Shown piece by piece: positions 24,334 to 34,051 of a stretch of 64,000 nt of DNA (its first letter is position 1; each line of letters begins with the position of its first letter). Source of the stretch: Talinum fruticosum (taxonomy: Eukaryota > Streptophyta > Magnoliopsida > Caryophyllales > Talinaceae); NCBI GenBank assembly GCA_021018815.1, contig JAITYX010000032.1:744001-808000 (forward strand). Reading direction: 5' to 3'. The notes below the pieces were generated by a model, which was not told where the DNA came from, did not search any database, and saw only the letters and a program-made list of their open reading frames with translations. The translations under genes were made by a program, and so were the position numbers.

Positions 24334-25717
24334 CTCACACACACCCACACGTATCCACACACTCATGCACGCACACACACACATGCGCACACGCACGCAC
24401 ACACACTTGTATAAGGTTTCTCACTCTTCAATGCTTTGACATGTAATTTGGACAAATAATGTATATTTTCGTAGTAATATATCAGTTTTTAAGAATAAGG
24501 AATATCCACTTAGCTTGTTTCTTAAAAAAAAAAGAAGATAAGGCCCCTTATATATGAAGATTAATACATAATATCTCTATGAACAGACCAAAGTCTTATG
24601 AGACTCATACTGAGTGATTGTTAATATTGACAGTGTAAGGGTGAGCAATGAGCTTGGAGCAGGGCACCCGAAATCGGCCTCATTTTCAGTGGTGATAGTG
24701 ACCAGCGTCTCATTCTTGATCTCCCTCGTCTTCGCTATCCTTGTGCTCATATTCCGCAATAGTCTCAGCTACATCTTCACCGGTGGGCGCGAGGTTTCCG
24801 ACGCAGTCGCCGATCTCTCTCCCTTCCTCGCCCTCTCTATCTTGCTTAACGGCATCCAACCTGTTTTATCTGGTAATTAATCAACAACTATCTTACTAAT
24901 TACATCATCCCACATTTGCTCGAGTACTAATTAACATGGCGATTTGGTGATAATTGGGATTAATTAGGGGTGGCTGTTGGGTGTGGATGGCAAGCATTTG
25001 TGGCATACGTGAATGTGGCGTGTTATTACATTGTCGGTATTCCGGTCGGAGTGCTTCTTGGATTCTACTTCAAATTTGGTGTTAAGGTAACCTCTTTATA
25101 TATATATATTCTTAAAATTAATTTTGGTTCTCAAAGTTGTAAATTTAAATCTTGAGCTTGTGTATATACTGCAGGGAATTTGGACTGGAATGCTTGGAGG
25201 AACCATAATACAAACTTTGATCCTCATATGGGTCACGTATAGGACAGATTGGCGTAAAGAGGTAATCTTCCTTCCATTTTTTATTTCAATTTTTATACGT
25301 GTCGCGCTGAATTAAAATAATATGATCCAATTTAAAAGGAAACAATGATAATAGATCAAACAAACACATATGTTCAACATGTCCACGGTTGGGGGAAGGG
25401 GTCGATTTGATTAAATGATGAGTTACCGATTGTCAGCTGGAGTTGGATTATCGGGTAGGGTAAATTTTACCAAAGTCTCGTCTTTAATTAAATGGAAGAC
25501 TTATACTCGTATCAGCGAGCGTACATATTAATTATTATAATAGTTAAAATTGGTTTTATACTAGAAAAATAGCTTTTGATTTTTGAATAAATGATATATT
25601 TGAGAAGATTAGTATGTAAAAATAATTTGTTTGAATTTTGGAAATTTTCAGGTGGAGACGGCGGCACGCAGGCTAGAGACATGGGACGACAAGAAAGAGC
25701 CTCTTCTAAATTCATGA
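19679..25717 (+). CDS. MATE family transporter, DETOXIFICATION 40-like, one frameshift
   Basis: Proton-coupled multidrug and toxic compound extrusion (MATE) carrier, expected in the vacuolar or plasma membrane with twelve helices. Seven exons: 19679..19996, 23508..24138, 24226..24282, 24634..24872, 24968..25086, 25175..25261 and 25652..25717, with phases agreeing throughout; 505 residues, normal for the family. Landmarks are [69 protein letters not shown] and GVAVGCGWQ. From memory the closest Arabidopsis match is DTX40, a relative of TT12/DTX41, so flavonoid or alkaloid transport is possible but unproven. Intron 2 has a GC donor (AG|GCAAGTG), a known minor class. One base is missing in the G run at 23883-23887: LLGG is then followed by a stop, while the next frame continues [12 protein letters not shown]. 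The rest is intact, so I favour an assembly indel over a pseudogene. Intron 1 (3.5 kb) holds two MITEs. Confidence 0.9.
21384..21841. mobile_element. Tourist/PIF-Harbinger-like MITE in MATE intron 1
   Basis: A 458-bp element with perfect 14-base terminal inverted repeats, GGCTCTATTTGATT at 21384-21397 and AATCAAATAGAGCC at 21828-21841. It is flanked by the three-base direct repeat TAA (21381-21383 and 21842-21844), the target-site type of PIF/Harbinger elements. No transposase; the 115-codon minus-strand frame inside is a composition artefact. Confidence 0.8.
22379..22720. mobile_element. Small inverted-repeat element, hAT-like MITE, in MATE intron 1
   Basis: Bounded by perfect 13-base inverted repeats GTGTTCGGTAAAA (22379-22391) and TTTTACCGAACAC (22708-22720), 342 bp in all. 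The body has TAGTTGTTAG-type repeats and an internal hairpin around 22628-22680 (ACTAGGTAGTGTTTTTG with CAAAAACACTACCT). I could not identify a matching target duplication, so the superfamily is uncertain. Confidence 0.65.
24300..24413. repeat. Compound microsatellite in MATE intron 3
   Basis: (TC)n followed by (TA)n and then an imperfect (CA)n tract with GCAC interruptions. It lies wholly inside the third intron of the MATE gene. Confidence 0.9.
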
Positions 25718-27588
25718 AAATTCCAATTTTTTAATTAGTTTAGTTTCAAAATTAGAAAATCAGAAGTCTTAAATTAAGTGCTACATTTTTAGGTCTTCAC
25801 ATAATAGACGACAACCAAAATTTTTCTGCAATTCTTTCAGTGCTGGGCATGCCAAAATTAGTTTGTCCAAAAAAAAAAAGTTAGTCAATAATAAGCTCAC
25901 AAGTTCACGCCATGGTTATTTAACTCCCGATCATGATCTTACGATTCTACGATTCTACGATATAGAAATTCTCTATCGATACAACTCTCATTAGAATCTT
26001 ATAATGCTAATTTAGTTCAAAAATATGTGATAGGATCAAAATACGATTGCACGATCCGACAATCGATCCACAATTCTAAATAAATTTCATGAATTGTTAA
26101 TACATAATTTTATTCGAAAATTCATCACAATACTATGTTTTTGAAACAAAATCTTTCACAAAGTACAGTTGATGAATTGGATTTCTATAAATCTATATTT
26201 CAATCGTTGTACTTTCTTCTATTTTCATCCCTTGATTATTGTAGTCGAAGCGGTCGTAAGTCATAACTAGTTTGGTACAAAGACGCTTTGATTATTCTCA
26301 ACATTTGAGAATAAATTTCCGCTTGAGTAAAAAATAGACTCTTAATTCTAAGATGAATTATTATTTTGAGACGGAATAAGTAGTTACTTATATGAATAGG
26401 AGTTATAAGGCACTTATTGCGCTCAATCATTGGATCATATGATCCAATCATCTTACTCTAGCCCACAGAAAAACACATCCCTGGGCCCAAATGCAGCCCA
26501 ATAAGCACGATCTAACCAAAGCCTAATCTAGAACTACCATTGAACCAATCATCAACTAACCCGCTTCAAACCCGAACCCGAACTTGAACTTGAATCAAGC
26601 TGAAACTTAATTACTCGAACGTGACCTGATCGAAACTAACCGATATCAAAACCGACTCAAATGACCCGATTATCGCGTCTAAGCTTTCACCATGTATCAT
26701 CTGAGTCAAAAATCAATATTATTACGGTCGACACTAGGCAGTACCAGACGGTACCTACCACCATATGGTCCCAAAAACTTCCTTAACAATTCTAGTTTCG
26801 TTTTTTTCGAAAATTCTAAAACTTTCTATTTTTTAAAAATTATTTAAAACCATACAAATCCGATCATACAATAATAGCTTTACAAAAGTTGGTATGTGTG
26901 GCTCAGTGAAAGCAAATGTCACTTCCTAGAACACTGTTTTAGAGAGGCTTTGCTCCTAGAAAAAAAAAAAAAAACAAAGAAGGGTTGATTAATATAATTC
27001 GTTGGAGCTGTTGATTTATACGGTATGAAAACTCCCACGTACCTTCTTATTAGGTTGGAATTCCCTAGGGATGCTTGATTAATATAATTCGTTGGGGCTT
27101 TGCTCCTAGAAAAAAATAACAAACAAGGCAAGTCAATGGACTTATTATTTTGTTTATTCTTATCTAATATAACAAATCTAATAACGGATATGCTTTTCAA
27201 AAAAAAAAGACGCACCCAATTTAAAAAGCTGGGTCAAGAGATTCAAGTAAAAAGATTCATATTATTCTGACACAATACTATGTAATTATTTTTATAAACT
27301 GGGTGAGTCTTAATGGATGGTATCGGTATGAACTTTAATGTGATTACCGGTAATGTACATGCCATCAAACAATTTATAAAAATCCCAATATAAATTTTAA
27401 GTTTTTTTCTAAAATTAACTCATACAACCACTTATTTATTAGTGTTTCACAGTTTATATATATATATATTTGTGGTTCAGATTAACTTATTTTGATCCAA
27501 TAAACTTGTTTTATAAAAATAAAACAATTTATAAAAATTTCAGATTTTAGATCAGCTTCTAATTGGATATCATGATCTTATTTTTCAG
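25718..27588. other. Region between MATE copies; no first exon for the second copy
   Basis: Searched by eye for the conserved first-exon text ([13 protein letters not shown]) and found nothing. It contains a degenerate GAACCCGAAC-type tract at 26560-26700 and a local rearranged repeat at 26946-27115. A short TA tract lies near 27460-27470. Confidence 0.55.
26946..27115 (+). repeat. Two short words repeated in swapped order
   Basis: GGCTTTGCTCCTAGAAAAAA occurs at 26946-26965 and 27096-27115; TTGATTAATATAATTCGTTG occurs at about 26985-27004 and 27075-27094. The order is A-B then B-A on the same strand, so it is a rearranged duplication and not a simple tandem repeat. Confidence 0.7.
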
Positions 27589-30500
27589 ATGGGCATGGGG
27601 AGTGCAGTGGAGACTTTATGTGGTCAAGCCTACGGTGCACAAAGATACAGCATGTTAGGAATCTACCTCCAACGAGCAATGATTGTTCTGACACTAACCG
27701 CAGTTCCACTAACCATGATCAGCCTCTTCTCCAAGCAAATCTTGATCATGCTGGGAGAACCGTCTGATCTAGCTGCCATCACATCATTGTACGTCTACGG
27801 TTTGATCCCACAGATATTCACCTACGCCCTAAACTTCTCAATCCAAAAGTTTCTTCAGGCCCAAGGAGTAGTGAGGCCCAGTGCCTATATATCCACCATC
27901 ACATTTGTAGCCCATATTGCAATAAGTTGGGCTGCTGTGTATAAGTTGGGCTTTGGCATATTGGGCTTGCCCTAATCCTAAGCTTCTCGTGGTGGGTCAT
28001 AGTTGTGGCCCAATTTGTTTATATTATTACAAGTGAGAGATTTAAGAAGACATGGACTGGGTTAAGCATAGAGGCCTTTCATGGGCTTTGGGATTTCCTC
28101 AAGCTGTCAGCTGGCTCTGCAATTATGCTTTGCCTTGCAAATTGGTACTATCAGGTTCTGGTGTTGCTGGCTGGGCTTCTGAAGGATCCTCAACTCACTT
28201 TGGATGCTCTTGCTGTATGGTAAGTTCTCCTGATCTTCGGAAAACTGCGATATACATAACGATAAATGTCTTGTTATACGATAATTCACAGGATATTTAT
28301 CATGACCCGACTGTTAGTAATGTACTAGTTTGAGTAAGTGAAGTCGATTTGAGTTCGGGTCATATTACTTGCATTATTTTGGATATTTGTGTGTAATTCA
28401 GTGGTACATTTGTTTTATGCAGCATGGGTTTATCAGTTATATCAGAAAAGATTCATCTGGGGTTCAATGCAGCTGTCAGGTATGCAAGTTACTGTCAGCA
28501 ATGTCAGAAGTAATAGTATGTGACCTAAATTCAAACCTATCAATATCCAAACCAACCAACAACCAAATATCAAACTAACATTTATTGCATCATGTGGGGT
28601 GAAATAATGCAAGGTCGACCTGGCAAGCACTTGACTTGAATCATTTGGTTAGATCGGATCGGGCTAAGTTTGAATATGTTAGTACAAAATTATTCACGAG
28701 TCTTCGACCATCAACTTAATTAGATTTTTGATCAAAGTATCAGAGTAGATTGCACGTGTTAAACCTTCTTAGCAACTTACACATGAATTCACATGTCGGA
28801 GTATATATGAAGTGGGATTATCTAACTTTGACAAATAAAAGGACTTTGACTTGTATATAAGTTAGTGAGTTACTTTACCCATTGTTAAATGATTTTGGAT
28901 AGGAACCTCATGAGCTTATGTACATTCCTCGTTTGATTAAGATTCAATTTATATAAAAATTTAACGTGCCTTTAGAGCTTTAAACAGAGGAGTTCTCAAA
29001 TTCGAATATTAGTAGCCCTTATATTAATTTGTTGTGCATGAGTTAAACCCAAAGGGCATCCTCATAAAAATTCAATTTATGAATTATGAATTATTAGTGC
29101 AAAATATAAATGACGAATTATTGGTGCAAAATATTAAAATTGTAGTGTGAGGGTGGGAAATGAGATAGGAGGAGGAAATCCAAAGGCAGCAGCGTTTCAG
29201 TTGTGGTGGCAACTGTGGTTTCGACACTCATAGCCATCATAGAAGCAGTGATCGTTTACGCATTCCGACATGTTGTTAGCTACGCCTTCACCGAAGGTGA
29301 AACCGTCGCTAACGCCGTCGCCGATCTTTGTCCGTCCTTAGTAATCTCCATAATTCTCATGGGCATTCAACTAGTCCTTTCCGGTAAGAAATAATTCTTA
29401 TTCTAGCTATATTGATAGGTGCTAGTCCTTATAATAATCTCCATAATTAATGAGTGTTTGAAGGTGTGGCTGTTGGGTGTGGATGGCAAACATGGGTGGC
29501 TTATATAAATTTGGGATGTTGTTACATTGTCGGACTTCCACTCGGCTGTCTTCTTGGCTTTCACTTTGATCTCGGTGTTACGGTATGTATCATTATTTAT
29601 TTTTATATACTTATCGATATCTGGATCATTTATTTTATCGAGTCGAGTTGTTGAGTCTCACAATTATATTTACATGTTCTTTTTTCATTCACAAAATTCG
29701 AACTCAATACCTTATTTAAGGGGTTCTAAGTACCAAATTAAGTTGTTAATATATGAGAATTATTGTATTACCAAATGATAAAAAGTCTTCCATTTATTGT
29801 AAATAATAAATTAGTACTCTGAAATATAGTATAATGTTGTATAATTTACTTGACTATGATTACATTATAAAAAGAATATATATGAACTAAGAAAAACAAA
29901 TGAAGAAGTTATTTGGATTAAAATTAAGGGCTTAAACTTAATTATTTTTTTTAAAAAAATTATAATTGTGGCTGAAAAGCACATTGTTTTCTCATGTATA
30001 GGGTATATGGTGGGGTTTAAATGCTGGAACAGCAATGCAGACTTTGATTTTGGCGTGGGAAATTTTTCGAACAAAGAGGTAACTCCATTTTATCTTTACC
30101 CTATTAATTTTTCTTCCATTGTCAAGAAAATTATATATTTTTTTTTAAAAATGATGTTATATGATTTGAGTAATTGATAATTACTGCTTTATTGTTGATT
30201 AACTTGATTGCTTAGTTATAGTTTGTGAGATTATTATATATCAACTATACATGTTTGATAGCTTTATTGTCGGACTTAAAAATATATAAATGACGTGTAA
30301 ATATAGTTGTTATATGTTAGCTGTTGAATGGTTAAGGCCTAGGGAGTTAAGCAATGTGGAATATAAGTGATCTCGTGTAGCCTCATGATCGGAACATCAA
30401 ATAAATATTAGAGACAATAGCTTGAATAGATATTATTATTTTCAAATATGAAATACGTCTTACGTACTATTTCTAAGAGTTTACGACATATACAAATATT

Positions 30501-30641
30501 AACGACTTTCAGAGTATATACTATAATATAGACATTTTTTTACATGTTTGAAAGTATACTTATAATTAATTTTATTTTCAGGTGGAGAAAGGGAAAGAGC
30601 ATTTGGATAAATGGGAAGACAAGAAAAAAAGCCTCTTGTAG
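27589..30641 (+). pseudogene. MATE/DTX40-like copy 2, lacks exon 1, probably a pseudogene
   Basis: Matches exons 2-7 of the gene at 19679: 27589..28219, 28423..28479, 29146..29383, 29464..29582, 30002..30078 and 30582..30641, all with GT-AG borders at the same positions. Exon 2 opens ATGGGCATGGGG just after the acceptor, and reads [19 protein letters not shown] and [20 protein letters not shown]. Damage: no exon 1 between 25718 and 27588; one base short at 27969 (stop after GFGILGLP, next frame resumes [14 protein letters not shown]); one T short at 29195-29197; exon 6 is 77 nt instead of 87 and loses frame before its donor. The usual [10 protein letters not shown] motif has become GNEIGGGNPK. 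Three frame losses plus a missing first exon argue for a decayed gene, although one or two could be sequence errors. The last exon still reads VEKGKEHLDKWEDKKKSLL and a stop. Confidence 0.8.
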
Positions 30642-31097
30642 TTGGTCCGATGTTGAAGCTTATTTTCAAATGAAGAAGTACAATTGTAAAGTTGGACATG
30701 ATTTTTCTCCAAAATTATTTTTCTTTATTTTCGATTATTAATTAATCAATACTTAGTTTAAGATATAATTAACACAATAGGTTTGAGCTTATATTTTAAG
30801 TAAGCCTGTTCTAAGAGTTTCTCTAACTTTTTTACCCTCGTCTTTCTTGAATAATTACGAAAGATTAAAACTTAAAAGTGATATTTATTTGCGACCCTTT
30901 AACATCTATCTTTTAATAATAAAGGTAAATATATTGACCAAAAATTTAAATTCGAATTCCGTTCATATCGACTTTTTACACCTCATTAAAAAAACACATA
31001 ATACAAACTACTTACACTTGTATAAATAAAGAATTACTCCGCAATATTTTTAGTGTAAATTAAAATGTTTTGATTTAAGTGTCAATTTTTTCCGATA
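30642..31097. other. Spacer between the tail-to-tail MATE copies
   Basis: 456 bp of AT-rich DNA, no gene. Both MATE remnants end on its borders, so it would contain both 3' ends if they are transcribed. Confidence 0.5.
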
Positions 31098-32201
31098 TTA
31101 GCATTGGCTTCTTCTCTTGTCTTCCCATTTATCCAAGTGCGCTTTCCCTTTCTCTACTTGAAAATTTTTATCTCATAACATTAAAGATATGTTCACAACT
31201 TTCTCCAAAAGGTTTTTCCCACCAAAATTTGAACCGTAATGGGGCGTATTGAAACTGAACCCCGTACCAATCGAGCCAAATGGTCTGCCCCTTCATTATA
31301 TTGTATATATATTTCCAAGAGGGAGAACTTACCAAACAGCAAGAGCATCCAAGGAGATTTGAGGATCCTTCAAAAGGCCAGCCAACAAAACCAAAATTTG
31401 ATAGTACCAATTTGCAAGGCATAACATGATTGCAGAACTAGCTGATAACTTGAGGAAATCCCAAAGCCCATGAAAGGCCTCTGGGCTTAACCCAGTCCAT
31501 GTCTTCTTAAATCTCTCGCTTGTAATAATATAAATAAATTGGGCCACCACTGTAACCCACCACGAGAAGCTCAGGATTAGGGCAAGCCCAAATTATACAC
31601 AGCGCCCCAACTTAGTATTACATGGGCCACAAATGTGATTGTGGATATATATGCAGTGGGCCTCACTACTCCTTGGGCCTGAAGAAACTTTTGGATTGAG
31701 AAGTTTAGGGCGTAGGTGAAGATCTGCGGGATCACACCATAAACGTACAATGATGCGATTGAAACTAGATCCGACGGTTCTCCTAGCATGATCAAGATCT
31801 TCTTGGAGAAGAGGCTAATCATGGTTAGTGGAACTGCGGTCAGTGTTAGAACTATCATTGCTCGTTGGAGGTAGATTCCTAACATAGTGTATATTTGTGC
31901 ACCATATGCTTGACCACACCATGTCTCCACCGCGCTCCCCATACCCATCTGAAAAGTTTATGATATCGGAATTTTAATTTTAGACGAGTCATATAGCACA
32001 ATAAAATATAAAAAGACAATTAATTATAAGGTCTAATGTACTTAAAATCCTCAATTAATTTTAGTCTATCTCATAAATCATATAAAAAATTTATATTAAT
32101 ATATTATACGATAACTACTTTTCAAGACCATATAAAAATTTAACCCTACTTACTCAACTAAAAGGGAGTACTTCAATTTTCAACTTGAAAACAAAGTGGA
32201 T

Positions 32202-32262
<61 letters not shown>

Positions 32263-32603
32263 CTTACCATAACGCCCAGGTGAAAGAGTTGAATGCCACC
32301 ATTGCCAAGAGAAGCAGCCGCAAGCTCAGTGTTGCCAAGGTGACCAGCCAAGATACGAGTGGCCAAAACCATGCCAAAGGTGATCAAATAAGCAAAAAGG
32401 GCCGGGGTCGCGAGCTCAAGTAGCTGCTTGAGCTCTATCCAAAGAGCCCTCCTCAATATTTTGAGATTGAGTGTTCGGGTACCAGTCAAAACTCTCTCCA
32501 GCTCTGACTTGAACTCTGGCTCCGAACCCTTTGGTTCGGGCCCAGCCACATGTGACAGGAGGGGGTGGTGGAGTTCATCTCGGCCAGTAGTACTCACTTC
32601 CAT
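31098..32603 (-). pseudogene. MATE/DTX40-like copy 3, exons 3-6 deleted, pseudogene
   Basis: Inverted relative to the other two copies. Exon 1 (32268..32603) is well preserved: an Arg/Glu-rich start, then [37 protein letters not shown] and a GT donor right after GVM. Exon 2 (31333..31948) reads [18 protein letters not shown], with Trp where the family has Leu, and is one base short near 31583, giving a stop after NLGLP. It also lacks 15 nt next to that point. After the exon 2 donor only 175 bp remain before a recognisable last exon (31098..31157, VEKGKAHLDKWEDKRR), so exons 3-6 and their introns are gone. The last exon's acceptor is mutated from CAG|GTG to CAA|GTA. This copy cannot encode a full MATE carrier. 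It is about 90% identical in exon 2 to copy 2, by eye. Confidence 0.88.
32204..32259. repeat. (AT)28 microsatellite next to a splice donor
   Basis: An uninterrupted AT/TA dinucleotide run of about 56 bases inside intron 1 of the inverted MATE copy, ending only six bases before its donor GT (32266-32267). Likely length-polymorphic. Confidence 0.95.
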
Positions 32604-34051
32604 TGTTCCTTGGGGTGGAAGAACCCTTTGTATGTATCTCTTGATCTCTCAGTCTAGTCTTCTCTCTCTCCAGGTGAAGACTTTGGTAATGGCATCTCAT
32701 TGTGCAGTATTGGAGTCTAAGTTAATTAATTAATTAACTAATTATTTCAGCTGAAAATATTAAATTACGAGTCACGTGGTAAAAGAATATAAATTGGTAG
32801 GAGACTAATTTTGAATTATGAAATTTTGTTTGTGTATTGGGAGGACTAATTAAAGTGGAATTAATAAAATGGGAGCGATAAAGAAATCTAATCTAAAATG
32901 AATATGTTTGTTGGGATGTCTGTTGTATTTGTACTTTTCCATGTCATAGGCTTTTCATAAGAAGAAATATACGTAATAAATGGGTCGTCTACTCCTGTTT
33001 GGCATATGAGACATGCTAAATACAGAATAAGAAATATATATATACATAATAAATGTTTAGATAAAATTTTAAGTTCTTCAAAAATTGGGTGGAAAAGAAT
33101 AAGATTTAGAAAAATACAATTCGAAAGTTGAAGGAAAATTATACATTGAAGCTCTCCATCAGCCACTATTAGCCAATTTCATTGTTTCCCATCTCTTAGG
33201 TTTCAAAATTAGACCCGACAATCCAATCATTCGGGTAAGTTTCAATTTGGATTAGTTCAATTCGGTTCATTACAATTCATTTGAGTTTTGGGTTGGGTCG
33301 GGTTAAGGTCAATTTCGAGTTAACTTATATTTGATTCAATAAGCTTCTCTTGTAGAAACGAAATACTTTGGCGAAAAATATTCGGGTTGAGTTCACTTTT
33401 GTTCGGGTTCGAGTTAGGTTCGGGTCGTCTTAATTTGGCTTTTTAAGTATCGGGTCGAGTTTAGTTCAATTTGGATTTCAAGTCATCGGTTTGGTCGGGT
33501 CAATTTGGCCAGATCTACTCAAAACTCCTTCTGTGTCTATAATTTCTCTCTCTTGCACCTTTTCAATTGCTCAACCAAACACCCCTTCTTCGCACGATTG
33601 GTGACATAGACAAAGATAGAGAGAACAAGTCGAATTACCCAAAAGCTTGATTGCAAATTGTCAGATAATCAAATTTTGTGGGAGATTTGACTTGGGGTCA
33701 CACAATCAAGACCTATAATCACAAATTAGGGTTCAATCAAAATTTGAACCTTTTTTGTAAGATCAATTGACCGTCAATGGAGGGGGAAAGGAAGAAGATA
33801 ACTCATCATGAATGGAGATGTTGAGTATGATGGTGTAGATTAAAAAGAAAAACTCATGTAATTTTACAAGTAGGCCAAGATTTGAAACAAGCAATGGTTA
33901 AAATTGCATTTTCGTTAATCCTCTATTAACTAAGCCATACATATTGCCCATACTTGTTTACAAAACATGAAGAAATCCGGGTATAAAGATTTTGCTCACC
34001 CGTACATGATTTCAAAAATAATGCCGGAATGCAGTTTTTGAGAGAAATTCA
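32604..34051. other. Intergenic region between MATE copy 3 and HSP70-16
   Basis: Both neighbours are on the minus strand, so this holds the MATE copy 3 promoter side and the end of HSP70-16. No further gene. A degenerate CGGGTTGGGTCGGGTT-type tract covers about 33210-33510. Confidence 0.5.
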
